From NCBI GenBank assembly GCA_051954235.1, contig JBQCHY010000060.1, forward strand, positions 3,410 through 67,409: a stretch of DNA of 64,000 nucleotides. Reading direction: 5' to 3'. Position 1 is the stretch's first letter, and each line of letters starts with the position of its first letter. Positions 18,231-26,415 of this stretch are shown piece by piece. The notes beneath the pieces were generated by a model, which saw only the letters and a program-made list of their open reading frames with translations, ran no database searches and had not been told where the DNA came from. The stretch is from 62-47 sp051954235. GTDB lineage: Bacteria; Pseudomonadota; Alphaproteobacteria; Rhizobiales; Xanthobacteraceae. A program made the translations under genes and the position numbers.

Positions 18231-18305
18231 TGGTGGGCGCGACAGGGATCGAACCTGTGACCCCTACCATGTCAAGGTAGTGCTCTCCCGCTGAGCTACG
18301 CGCCC
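18231..18305 (-). tRNA. tRNA-Val (anticodon GAC)
   Basis: 75 nt including encoded CCA (complement of 18231-18233). Acceptor GGGCGCG pairs with CGCGCCC; the D-arm is GCTC...GAGC; anticodon stem CTACC/GGTAG encloses TTGACAT with anticodon GAC (complement of 18271-18273); T-arm is ACAGG-TTCGATC-CCTGT. Reads GUC/GUU. Right edge of the accessory-looking segment. Confidence 0.97.
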
Positions 18306-18559
18306 GCTTGAGTCCGTCCGGTTATCTCGACCGGCGGCTCCAGCTTTGTGTTCCGGAGGCCTCGCGGCGCATCCGAAACAAATTCCGGCGTGTTTGGGCA
18401 CGCCGGTTGGGTCGGCATCCCTATATCGGCTCCCCTGCGGAGGTGCAAGCCAAGATGTCCGAAAGTTGGCTTTCGAGCCGGTCGGAAATCGGGTTGGAAT
18501 GCGCCGCGACGCTCAATAGGGCTGCGCAGGAACGGACGGCCAGGGGGGGCTGATCGGGC

Positions 18560-19012
18560 ATGGGGCTTGTTGAATTCCTGGGACTAGCGGCATTCGCCGT
18601 GATCGGTGGAGCTTCCATCGTTTTCCAGGCCGCGGTCAACGCGGATTTGCGCGCGGCGCTCAATTCGGCGTCGTGGGCGGCGCTTGTCAGCTACACTGGC
18701 GGGGCGCTGGCGATGGCAGTTTTCGTCGTGCTCAGCCGGTCGTCATGGCCGGTCGCGGCCGACCTAGCCAGGACGACATGGCTGTCGTGGAGCGGCGGCC
18801 TGTTCGGCGCGGTCTATGTGGTGGCGGCGATCTTGCTGTTGCCGAAACTCGGCGCGACCACGCTGCTGGCGCTCTTCGTTGCCGGCCAGATGGTGATGTC
18901 GGTGGTGCTCGACCACTACGGCATTCTTGGCGTGCCGCAGCACGCCATCGATTTGCCGCGCCTGATCGGCTGTGGATTGCTGGTGGTCGCGGTGGTGCTG
19001 ATCCGGATTTGA
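18560..19012 (+). CDS. YdcZ/DUF606-type inner-membrane protein (DMT superfamily)
   Basis: 150 aa with five hydrophobic segments. The sequence pattern FQAAVNADLRAALNSASWAA then LVSYTGGALAM is that of the DUF606 (YdcZ) family, small members of the drug/metabolite transporter superfamily. Transport substrate unknown. Convergent with cpdR, 4 bp apart. Confidence 0.85.
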   Translation: MGLVEFLGLAAFAVIGGASIVFQAAVNADLRAALNSASWAALVSYTGGALAMAVFVVLSRSSWPVAADLARTTWLSWSGGLFGAVYVVAAILLLPKLGATTLLALFVAGQMVMSVVLDHYGILGVPQHAIDLPRLIGCGLLVVAVVLIRI

Positions 19013-19016
19013 CGGA

Positions 19017-19376
19017 TCAGGCCGCCAAGAGCTTGTTCACTTCGCTGACCAGTTCGCGCAGGTGCACCGGCTTGGCCAGCACCTTGGCGTTCTTCGGCGC
19101 CGCCGAATCCGAATTCAGCGCCACGGCCGCAAAGCCGGTGATGAACATGATCTTGATGTCCGGATCGAGTTCCGAAGCGCGGCGCGCCAGTTCGATACCG
19201 TCCATTTCCGGCATCACGATATCGGTCAGCAGCATTTCGAAAGGCTCCTCGCGCAGCCTCTGGTAGGCGGAGAGGCCGTTGTCATACGAGGACACCTGAT
19301 AGCCGGCGTTTTCCAGCGCCTTGACCAGGAACCTGCGCATGTCGTTATCGTCTTCGGCGAGAAGGATCTTGTGCAT
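19017..19376 (-). CDS. cpdR: CpdR-like single-domain response regulator
   Basis: 119 aa, receiver domain only. Acidic pocket LAEDDNDM, phospho-acceptor Asp in LLTDIVMPEMDG (about residue 51), Thr in FITGFAA and Lys in LAKPVHL. The sequence resembles CpdR, which in Caulobacter and relatives recruits ClpXP to degrade cell-cycle regulators when unphosphorylated. Naming rests on resemblance and on its position near the N-formylglutamate amidohydrolase gene. Confidence 0.82.
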   Translation of the reverse strand: MHKILLAEDDNDMRRFLVKALENAGYQVSSYDNGLSAYQRLREEPFEMLLTDIVMPEMDGIELARRASELDPDIKIMFITGFAAVALNSDSAAPKNAKVLAKPVHLRELVSEVNKLLAA

Positions 19377-19674
19377 GGCGGTTGATTATCGAATCCGGTG
19401 AGAGAAACCTAGGACCCCAGTTAGCCAGAGGTTTGGTAAATTTCGGGTGAAGGTTAAGATCGCTCGCCACAATCCGATACCCTTTTTAAAGGCGCGCCTC
19501 GACGGCCGCTGCAACCGGCAGACGTTGAGCCGTTGCCTTGATCGATTCCAGACGAAATGACGGGATCGCCGCTTTTTCACTTGGCAGGTCGATGGCAAAT
19601 CCCGACAATGATGGTCGGGCCAGCCTTGATGCCCGGCGTTTCCGCCGGGATCATTTTCGGGACAGCGCGCGCCA
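19377..19674. other. Divergent intergenic region, cpdR / amidohydrolase
   Basis: 298 bp. Presumably holds both promoters, but I see no hexamer pair strong enough to name, and no repeat. Confidence 0.4.
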
Positions 19675-20562
19675 ATGACCCAGTTTGACGGCGAACTGTC
19701 GCCTCCATTCACCATCGTAGAGCCGGCGGTCTGGCGTGCGCCGATCATTTTCAACTCGCCGCATTCCGGCTCGGTCTATCCGCAGGCGTTTCTGGCGGCG
19801 TCGCGGGTCGATGTCGCGGCCTTGCGCCGCTCCGAGGATTCCTTCGTCGACGAGTTGATCGCCGGGCTCAGCGCGCAGGGTTTTCCGGTGGTCAGCGTCC
19901 ACTTCCCGCGCTCCTATGTCGACGTCAACCGCGAGCCTTACGAACTGGACCCACGGATGTTCAGCGGGCGCCTGCCGAGTTTCGCCAACACCCGTTCGAT
20001 GCGGGTGGCGGGCGGTCTCGGCACCATTCCGCGGGTAGTCGGCGACGGCCAGGAAATCTATCGCGACCGCCTCGACGTCGATGACGCGCTCGGCCGCATC
20101 GAGGCGCTGTACAAGCCCTATCACCGGGCGTTGCGCCGTCTGATCTCCAAGGCGCATATGGCTTTCGGTTCAGCGATTTTGGTGGACTGCCATTCGATGC
20201 CGTCGGTCGGCGTCTCCCGCGAAGAGCCGCCACGGCCGGACGTCGTGATCGGCGACCGCTACGGCACAAGTTGCGCGGCGGTGCTGCGCGACCGGGTCGA
20301 ACAGACCTTTGCGGCGTTGGGTTATTCGGTCGGGTGTAACAAGCCTTATGCCGGCGGCTTTATCACCGAGCACTACGGCAATCCGGCCAGCGGATTGCAT
20401 GCGGTTCAGATCGAATTGAACCGGGCGGTCTATATGGACGAGCGCCGCCGCGAGCGCCGGCCGCGGTTCGCCACCGTTGCCGCGGATTTTGGCCGGCTCG
20501 CTGAAGCGCTGACCGCCTTGCCGTTCGGCGATCTCGGCCCGTTTGCCGCCGCCGCCGAATAG
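19675..20562 (+). CDS. N-formylglutamate amidohydrolase family protein
   Basis: 295 aa. Family features: IIFNSPHSGSVYP near the N-terminus, RSEDSFVDEL, VDVNREPYELDP, LVDCHSMPS (about 165-173) and ITEHYGNP with metal-binding His/Glu candidates. Known members hydrolyse N-formyl-L-glutamate in histidine degradation, but this one is not beside other hut genes, so the substrate may differ. Confidence 0.87.
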   Translation: MTQFDGELSPPFTIVEPAVWRAPIIFNSPHSGSVYPQAFLAASRVDVAALRRSEDSFVDELIAGLSAQGFPVVSVHFPRSYVDVNREPYELDPRMFSGRLPSFANTRSMRVAGGLGTIPRVVGDGQEIYRDRLDVDDALGRIEALYKPYHRALRRLISKAHMAFGSAILVDCHSMPSVGVSREEPPRPDVVIGDRYGTSCAAVLRDRVEQTFAALGYSVGCNKPYAGGFITEHYGNPASGLHAVQIELNRAVYMDERRRERRPRFATVAADFGRLAEALTALPFGDLGPFAAAAE

Positions 20563-20613
20563 CGGGGCGGGCGCACGCATCCAGTTCGAGGGTGTATGGA
20601 GAGTGCCCAGACA

Positions 20614-20647
20614 AAGAAAAAGGGCCGCTCGCAAAGGCAAGCGGCCC
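20614..20647 (-). terminator. Rho-independent terminator of the candidate sRNA
   Basis: On the minus strand, stem GGGCCGCT (20647-20640) and AGCGGCCC (20629-20622) is an 8-bp perfect GC-rich hairpin with a 10-base loop, followed by TTTTTCTTT. Confidence 0.8.
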
Positions 20648-20703
20648 AAGTCTAGGGAGGAAACGCCCAAGGAGGGCAGCGATAACGCGAGGCGTTACCG
20701 CAC
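20614..20703 (-). ncRNA. Candidate trans-acting small RNA (about 90 nt)
   Basis: On the minus strand a promoter-like pair, TTGCGT (20738-20733) and CATATT (20715-20710), has a 17-bp spacer and predicts a start near 20703. The transcript would have a small hairpin (AACGCctcGCGTT), a single-stranded C/U-rich stretch with CCTCC twice (CCCTCCTTGGGCGTTTCCTC), and the terminator at 20614-20647. CCUCC can pair with Shine-Dalgarno sequences, a feature of several alphaproteobacterial sRNAs. I cannot name a family. It is convergent with the amidohydrolase gene, about 50 bp away. Confidence 0.62.
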
Positions 20704-20709
20704 CGCATC

Positions 20710-20738
20710 AATATGCGGCCGCAGCGCACAAAACGCAA
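20710..20738 (-). promoter_or_regulatory. Predicted promoter of the candidate sRNA
   Basis: TTGCGT (20738-20733), 17-bp spacer, CATATT (20715-20710), read on the minus strand. Each hexamer matches the sigma-70 consensus at four positions. Confidence 0.45.
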
Positions 20739-21223
20739 GGTTTTTTCAACGTTTTTGTATGCGGATTTTGCATATCTGTTCCTGTGAACGATGCATCCCA
20801 ACTTTTAAATTTCTCATGCCTTTCATCGACTTATCGATATGTGGCGAAACTGTGTGGCTGTCATAGAGTGAATATTTGTTCAATTCTATAGGAGCGAGGA
20901 GATTTTTTGGCGCCTGCGCCGTCTTTCGGGAATTCGATCGCGCGTCGGATAAGCTGCCTCACCCATGGGTAGCCCAAGGTGGTTTGGGTTCAGGGCGTCG
21001 CGGTAAAATCGGTAGCTCGCGTTGCGTGAAATACGCTTCGCGATTGTCGAAGTGGTAACCCGGATCGCTTCATCCATGCAAAATGCACATGGAGAAAAAT
21101 GCGAAGTCGAGCAGGGAGACGACGCGCGTTTTCGCCGCCGCGTTATTGTCGTCATGCCGGATTGGTTTTCTCGGCCCAAGCCGGTAATCACTTCGGATTC
21201 GCGAAAATCGAGGGAGACGCTTC

Positions 21224-22006
21224 GTGACGGTCGTTGACTTTACCGCTTTCATTGACCGCCTGGCGACGGCGTCCGGAGAAACCATCCTGCCGTTCTTCCG
21301 CACCTCGCTCGGCATCGAGGACAAGAAATCCAAGCAGGGCTTTGACCCCGTCACCGAAGCGGATCGCGGCGCCGAGGCGGTGATGCGGCGGATGATCAAG
21401 GCGAGTTTCCCCCAGCACGGCATCGTCGGCGAGGAATTCGGCAACGAGCAGGAGGACGCCGATTACGTCTGGGTGCTCGATCCCATCGACGGCACCAAGT
21501 CGTTCATCTCCGGCTTTCCGATCTGGGGCACGCTGATTGCGCTGATGCATCGCGGCCTGCCGGTCTACGGCATGATGCATCAGCCCTACATCGGGGAGCG
21601 GTTCACCGGCGACAACCGCTCGGCCACCTATCGCGGTGGCGGCGGCCAGCGCACGCTGGCCGTGCGGCGTTGCGAGAATCTCGGCGACGCGACGCTGTTC
21701 ACCACCAGCCCGCTGTTGATGAACGAGCCCGATCGCGCCGCTTTCACGCGGGTGCAGGACGAAGTGCGGCTCGCGCGTTTCGGAGGCGATTGCTACTCCT
21801 ATTGCATGCTAGCGGCGGGGCACGTCGATCTTGTGATCGAGACCGAATTGAAGCCTTACGATATCGCCGCGTTGATTCCGATCGTCAGCGGCGCGGGCGG
21901 CGTCATCACCACCTGGGAAGGCCAACCCGCGCAGCAAGGCGGCCGCATCGTCGCCGCTGGCGATCCGCGCGTGCATGAACAGGCATTGAAGGTGCTCGGC
22001 GGCTGA
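21224..22006 (+). CDS. hisN: Inositol-monophosphatase-family histidinol-phosphatase-like enzyme
   Basis: 260 aa with a GTG start at 21224, preceded by AGGGAGA. IMPase metal-binding motifs: GEEFG (about 70), LDPIDGTKSF (about 88-97) and a C-terminal KPYDIAALIPIVSGAGG. The GFPIWGTLIAL stretch is typical of the HisN branch, which makes histidinol from histidinol phosphate, but inositol phosphatases share the fold. Followed by a family B repeat. Confidence 0.85.
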   Translation: MTVVDFTAFIDRLATASGETILPFFRTSLGIEDKKSKQGFDPVTEADRGAEAVMRRMIKASFPQHGIVGEEFGNEQEDADYVWVLDPIDGTKSFISGFPIWGTLIALMHRGLPVYGMMHQPYIGERFTGDNRSATYRGGGGQRTLAVRRCENLGDATLFTTSPLLMNEPDRAAFTRVQDEVRLARFGGDCYSYCMLAAGHVDLVIETELKPYDIAALIPIVSGAGGVITTWEGQPAQQGGRIVAAGDPRVHEQALKVLGG

Positions 22007-22014
22007 TGATCGAC

Positions 22015-22098
22015 GTCATTGCGAGCGCCAGCGAAGCAATCCAGAAAGCCACGAGGTAAGAACTGGATTGCTTCGTCACTTCGTTTCTCGCAATGACG
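22015..22098. repeat. Palindromic intergenic repeat, family B, copy 1
   Basis: GTCATTGCGAGCGCCAGCGA to AAGCAATCCAG on the left and CTGGATTGCTTCGTCACTTC to CGCAATGACGA on the right: inverted arms with a variable centre, at the 3' end of hisN. Confidence 0.88.
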
Positions 22099-22126
22099 AA
22101 GGGTAGATCGCAATGCGTTCGTTCAG

Positions 22127-23770
22127 TTACTTCTTCACGATTTTGTAGATCGCGTTCTCGATGTCCGACGTCATATAGATCGTGCCGTTCGCGCCGATAG
22201 CTACGCCGGTGGGCAGATTTGTCGGCGGCAATCCCGGCGCGGCTTCGAGGCCGATCGGCAGGTTGCCTGCAATTTCCGTTGCCTTGCCGTCCTTCGGATC
22301 GATGGCGACGATGCGCTTGGCGCCAACCTCGGCGACAATCAATGTGCCGTCACCCGCAACTGCTAGGCCCTCCGGCATCTTCAGATCTTTCGCGACCACC
22401 GTCTTCTCGCCGCTTGAGAGTTTCACCCGCAGCACCTGCCCGGCGAAAGCCTCGGTGAGATAGGCGGTGTCGGCGTCGGTCACAGCGAGCCCGACTGGCC
22501 CCTTGAGATCGGCAGCGATCACCTTGCGGTCCTTGCCGTGTTCGCCGGAGAGCCGCACCAGCGAGCCGGTGCCGAGTTCGTTGACCAAAAGACTGCCGTC
22601 GTCGAGTCGCACCGCGTCGTAAGGCGCCTTCAACCCGTGGATCATCTCCAGCGTTTTGCCGGATTTGCGATCGATCACTTGTACGGTGCCGGTGAACCAA
22701 CTCGACAGCACGACATGGTCGCCTTTCGCCGTGGCGCTCATGGGATATTCCAGTGTGGTCCCGGCAGCGTGCATGCGGGCGTGCTCGGTGACCTCGCCGG
22801 ATGCGCCGTCGACGCTGCGATAGGCGAAGACGTCGGCAATGTGCAGCGTATCTTTGCCGCCGTCCGAAGTCACTGCGAGCCCGCCGGGATCGGACAGCTT
22901 GCCGATGATGATCTGCTTCGCGCGGCCGGTCGCGGGATCGATTTCCTGAATGCCGTTGTCGGCCATGTTGGAGACGAAGATGTGATCGTTCTTGTCGATG
23001 GCGAGGTTATCGAGCGAGGGCTTCAGCGTCGCCACCGTGGTCTTGGCGCCGGACTTCGGATCGACGCGCACCAGTTCGCCGGTGGCGGTATCGAGCGCCC
23101 AGAGGTTGCCCTTGGAATCGAAGTTGACGGCGGCGGGCACCTTGAAGCCTTCGGCCACCACGGTGAGTTCGGCCTTGTCGACATCCACCTTCACCACCTG
23201 GCCCTTGAACCACAGCGGGCCGTAGAGCTTGTCGTCGGCGCCGAACTCGAAGCCATTGAGGCCGCCCATCTTCTCCATGATCTTGCGCGGCGGTTTCTCG
23301 CCGTTGGCGTCGATCTCGTACAGCGCGTCGCCGAGGAAGACCTGCGTGGCATAGAGCCGGCCGTCCTTGCGATAGGCCAGCGAGTTGATGCCGGGCAGGC
23401 CGGACGCGAGCTTCTTGATCGGCCCGTCGCCCTTGCGCGCGTAGATGTCGCCGGTCAGGAAGGCGGTCCAGGCCATGGTGCCGTCCGGCGCGAAGGCGAT
23501 GTCGTCGGCCATGCCTTGCGGGATCGGCACCACCACTTTCGCGGTGCCGGCGGCACGATCGACCTCGTAAAGCGCGGCGCCCGCGACGCTGCCGGCGAAC
23601 AGCCGGCCGGAGGAATCGATGCCGAGGCCGTGGACGCCATGGAACGCCGAGCCGGGCACCAGCTTGGTCACCTCATAACCATCGGCGCGGGCCGGTATGG
23701 CGGTAAGCGACGCGGCATATGCGAAAGCCGCGGAGGACAATAGCGCGGCCGTCAAAGACATCCGTTTCAT
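22127..23770 (-). CDS. Exported beta-propeller (SMP-30/NHL-type) protein
   Basis: 547 aa. A Sec signal peptide is visible (MKRMSLTAALLSSAAFAYAA then ...IPARADG, cleavage near residue 29). The rest is a run of propeller strands with recurring L-A-I-D / V-D-x-x-x-G motifs (for example HGLGIDSSGRLFAGS, INSLAYRKDGRLYAT, VNFDSKGNLWALD, LAVAGDGTLIVAEVG, TGVAIGANGTIYMTS), two blades' worth more than a standard six-blade domain. Such periplasmic proteins include lactonases and binding proteins. Specific activity unknown. Confidence 0.83.
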   Translation of the reverse strand: MKRMSLTAALLSSAAFAYAASLTAIPARADGYEVTKLVPGSAFHGVHGLGIDSSGRLFAGSVAGAALYEVDRAAGTAKVVVPIPQGMADDIAFAPDGTMAWTAFLTGDIYARKGDGPIKKLASGLPGINSLAYRKDGRLYATQVFLGDALYEIDANGEKPPRKIMEKMGGLNGFEFGADDKLYGPLWFKGQVVKVDVDKAELTVVAEGFKVPAAVNFDSKGNLWALDTATGELVRVDPKSGAKTTVATLKPSLDNLAIDKNDHIFVSNMADNGIQEIDPATGRAKQIIIGKLSDPGGLAVTSDGGKDTLHIADVFAYRSVDGASGEVTEHARMHAAGTTLEYPMSATAKGDHVVLSSWFTGTVQVIDRKSGKTLEMIHGLKAPYDAVRLDDGSLLVNELGTGSLVRLSGEHGKDRKVIAADLKGPVGLAVTDADTAYLTEAFAGQVLRVKLSSGEKTVVAKDLKMPEGLAVAGDGTLIVAEVGAKRIVAIDPKDGKATEIAGNLPIGLEAAPGLPPTNLPTGVAIGANGTIYMTSDIENAIYKIVKK

Positions 23771-23857
23771 CGAAGCCTCCCTGTATGATCGTTTGGGCGA
23801 TCATCTTGACGCGGTCTGATTGCTTGGCAAGCGTCGTCGCGTCGCAGGAAAGTTGAA

Positions 23858-24748
23858 TCAAATACTGCTGCCGCGCAGATGTGCGACCAATTGCTGGGCT
23901 GGACGCGGCAGCGCTTTCAGATTGCGCACGCAGATCGCAAGCCGTCGCGTCGCCCACGCATCGCGAATTCGCACCGGCTTGATCGCCATCACGCGCGCGC
24001 CACGTTTCGCTGCCGCCTCCGGAATAACGGCGATGCCGACGCCGGCGGCAACCAGGCGACACACCGCGTCGAAGTCGCGCAAGCGTGCGCGAAACCGCAA
24101 GCGTGCGCCGAGCCGCGCTGCTTGCGTCGCGAGGTGGGTCTGCAACGCGCTCGTGGTGGCGAGCCCGACGAAATCGCGCGCCGTCACCGCGCCGAAATCG
24201 ATCACGCGGCGATGGGCGAGATCGTCCTGCGCAGCGACAGCGAGCACCAACCGATCGTCGCGGAATGGAAAGCGTTCGATGCCGGATGGCAAAGCCTGTT
24301 CGACCGCGACCCCGATATCGGCGCGCCCCGCCGCGATGGCTTCGGCGATGCCGATGCTTTCCAACTCCTCGGCGTCGATATTCACTTGCGGATGATCGCG
24401 TAAAAAACTCGCCAGCGCTTGCGGCAGATGCTCCGACAGGCTCGACGTATTCGCCAGCACATGGATGCTGGTCTTGAGCCCGCGCGCGTAGCCGGCAAGG
24501 TCGCCGCGCAGGTTGTCCGCCGCCGCCAGCACCACGCGGGCATGGTCGAGCAGGCTTTCGCCGGCGTCCGTCAGCGTCACGCCGTGGCGGCCACGGCGCA
24601 GTAGCGCCACGTCGAGCGCGGCTTCCAGCGTCTTGATGCGTTCGCTGGCCGAGGCCAGCGCCAGATTGGCGCGCGCCGCGCCACGGGTGATGCTGCGCGC
24701 TTCCGCTACCGCGACGAACACCTGAAGATCGACGAGATCGAACCGCAT
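23858..24748 (-). CDS. LysR family transcriptional regulator
   Basis: 296 aa. N-terminal winged HTH (about 1-60: LQVFVAVAEARSITRGAARA then ASASERIKTLEAAL), followed by a periplasmic-binding-protein-like effector domain. Divergent from the TauE/SafE transporter with an inverted repeat (24766-24780) between them, so it probably regulates that exporter. Confidence 0.88.
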   Translation of the reverse strand: MRFDLVDLQVFVAVAEARSITRGAARANLALASASERIKTLEAALDVALLRRGRHGVTLTDAGESLLDHARVVLAAADNLRGDLAGYARGLKTSIHVLANTSSLSEHLPQALASFLRDHPQVNIDAEELESIGIAEAIAAGRADIGVAVEQALPSGIERFPFRDDRLVLAVAAQDDLAHRRVIDFGAVTARDFVGLATTSALQTHLATQAARLGARLRFRARLRDFDAVCRLVAAGVGIAVIPEAAAKRGARVMAIKPVRIRDAWATRRLAICVRNLKALPRPAQQLVAHLRGSSI

Positions 24749-24765
24749 GACGCCTCCGATCTGAA

Positions 24766-24780
24766 TTCGGATATTCCGAA
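24766..24780. promoter_or_regulatory. Perfect palindrome in the LysR/TauE intergenic region
   Basis: TTCGGATATTCCGAA: 6-bp arms TTCGGA/TCCGAA around TAT, 18 bp upstream of the LysR ATG. A related TTCCGGAA lies at about 24787. LysR regulators bind such T-N11-A-type inverted repeats. Confidence 0.6.
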
Positions 24781-24837
24781 GGTTATTTCCGGAACCTCCA
24801 GATTGCGCCGCGCGTGCGGTTCGGTCAATCTGCCGCC

Positions 24838-25590
24838 ATGTCGGAACCCAGTCTCATTCTCATCGTCGCCGTGTTTCTGCTGGCCGGATTCGTCAAGGGC
24901 GTGATCGGCCTCGGCCTGCCGACGGTCGCGATGGGTTTGCTCGCAACACGGATGGCGCCAGCACATGCGCTGGCCATCGTCATCGTGCCCGCGATCACCA
25001 CCAACATCTGGCAGACTTTTGTCGGGCCTTATTTCTTCGATCTCGTGCGCCGCCTGTGGCCGATGCTGGTCGGGCTGCTGTTCGGTATCTGGTGCGGTTC
25101 GGGCCTGATGGTCGGGCCTTACGCACGCTACGGCACGCTGATCCTCGGCGTGTTGTTGATCATCTACGGTATCATCGGCCTGCGGAAGGTGCGCTTCCAT
25201 GTCCCGCCCGCAAGAGAGAAATGGATCGGCGGCGTCGTCGGCGTCGTCACCGGCGTGGTGTCGGCGGCGACCGGCGTGCAGGTGATCCCGTCGATGCCGT
25301 TCATGCAGGCGATCGGGCTCGAGAAAGACGAATTGGTGCAAGGGCTCGGGGTGTTCTTCACCACGGCCACCCTCGGCCTGTTACTCGGCCTTGCGGACGC
25401 CGGATTGCTGACGGTGTCGGTTGCTATTCCAGGATTGACGGCGTTGGCGGCGGGATTCGCCGGCATGTTCATCGGCCAAACCATCCGCACCCGGATGCAT
25501 CCGGATGCGTTCCGCCATTGGTTCCTGATCGCGATGATCGGGCTCGGCATCTATCTCGGCATCGAGGCGATCCAAAAGATCGCGGCCTGA
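24838..25590 (+). CDS. Sulfite exporter TauE/SafE family membrane protein
   Basis: 250 aa from the ATG at 24838 (MSEPSLILIVAVFLLAGFVK); the frame is open 24 bp earlier but that leader is not membrane-like. Seven to eight hydrophobic helices and the family motif GFVKGVIGLGLPTVAMGLLA near the N-terminus. Members export sulfite, sulfoacetate or related organosulfur/organic anions. Substrate unknown. Ends 2 bp from the convergent LysE gene. Confidence 0.88.
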   Translation: MSEPSLILIVAVFLLAGFVKGVIGLGLPTVAMGLLATRMAPAHALAIVIVPAITTNIWQTFVGPYFFDLVRRLWPMLVGLLFGIWCGSGLMVGPYARYGTLILGVLLIIYGIIGLRKVRFHVPPAREKWIGGVVGVVTGVVSAATGVQVIPSMPFMQAIGLEKDELVQGLGVFFTTATLGLLLGLADAGLLTVSVAIPGLTALAAGFAGMFIGQTIRTRMHPDAFRHWFLIAMIGLGIYLGIEAIQKIAA

Positions 25591-25592
25591 AT

Positions 25593-26228
25593 TCAGCGCG
25601 CGTCCATAAGCGCGACGCGAATGCCGAGATAGACGAACAGCGCGCCGATGCCGCGATTGATCCAGCGCATCAGGGCTCCCGATTGCCGCATCTTTCGCGC
25701 GGCGATGGCGGCGAACGCCGCGACGCCGAGACACCACAGCGTGCCGTTGGCGACGAAGATGACGCCGAGCACCAAGAGCGCCAGCGACAGATGCGGCGTG
25801 CCGGCATCGACGAACTGCGGCAGGAAGGCGAGGAAGAACAGCGCGATCTTCGGGTTGAGGATATTGGTCAGCGCGCCTTGCCAGAACACCTGCCACAGCG
25901 TCACCGGTTTGGCGACGGCCTGTTCGCCATCGCCGTTGCCATCGCGCGCAAGCAGCATGCGGATGCCGATGTAGCAAAGATAAGCGCCGCCGATCAGCTT
26001 CACCGCCGTGAAGGCGGTGGACGATGCCGCGAGCAGCGCCGAAAGACCGACCGCCGCGGCGAAAACATGCACGAGGCAGCCGCAGCCGATGCCGATCGCC
26101 GCCACCGCGCCGCCACGCCAGCCGAGTTGCAGGCTGCGGCCGGTGATGTAGGCGTTGTCCGGCCCCGGCGTGATGTTGAGTAGCAGGCCCGAGACGATGA
26201 ACAGCCAGAGATCGTGAATGCCGAGCAT
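25593..26228 (-). CDS. LysE/RhtB family amino-acid exporter
   Basis: 211 aa with about six membrane helices. The family signature GLLLNITPGPDNAYITGRSL is at residues 14-33, followed by GWRGGAVAAIGIGCG. Members export amino acids such as lysine, threonine or homoserine lactones. Substrate cannot be assigned. Confidence 0.9.
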   Translation of the reverse strand: MLGIHDLWLFIVSGLLLNITPGPDNAYITGRSLQLGWRGGAVAAIGIGCGCLVHVFAAAVGLSALLAASSTAFTAVKLIGGAYLCYIGIRMLLARDGNGDGEQAVAKPVTLWQVFWQGALTNILNPKIALFFLAFLPQFVDAGTPHLSLALLVLGVIFVANGTLWCLGVAAFAAIAARKMRQSGALMRWINRGIGALFVYLGIRVALMDAR

Positions 26229-26268
26229 GGTAATCGTTCATCCTCTCCATTGTCGCCCCCGCTCCATT

Positions 26269-26393
26269 GTCGTCCCCGCGCAGGCGGGGACCCAGACTCC
26301 GCAGCGGTGGTGATGCGGAAAGTGCCCGTTGCGCGTGCCTGCGACGACAATCGAGGCCAGGGGTAATGGGTCCCCGCCTTCGCGGGGACGACG
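26269..26393. repeat. Palindromic intergenic repeat, family C, copy 1
   Basis: GTCGTCCCCGCGCAGGCGGG GACCCAG on the left and TGGGTCCCCGCCTTCGCGGG GACGACG on the right, between the LysE gene start and the hydrolase stop. Confidence 0.88.
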
Positions 26394-26415
26394 CTGCGAT
26401 ATGTGTCGTGTTCCT

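Larger units (their letters stand above)
20563..21223. other. 661-bp gene-free region with a candidate sRNA
   Basis: It contains the minus-strand sRNA candidate at 20614-20703 and its promoter. The rest (20740-21200) includes an AT-rich stretch around 20745-20890 and no protein-coding frame I can support. Confidence 0.5.
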
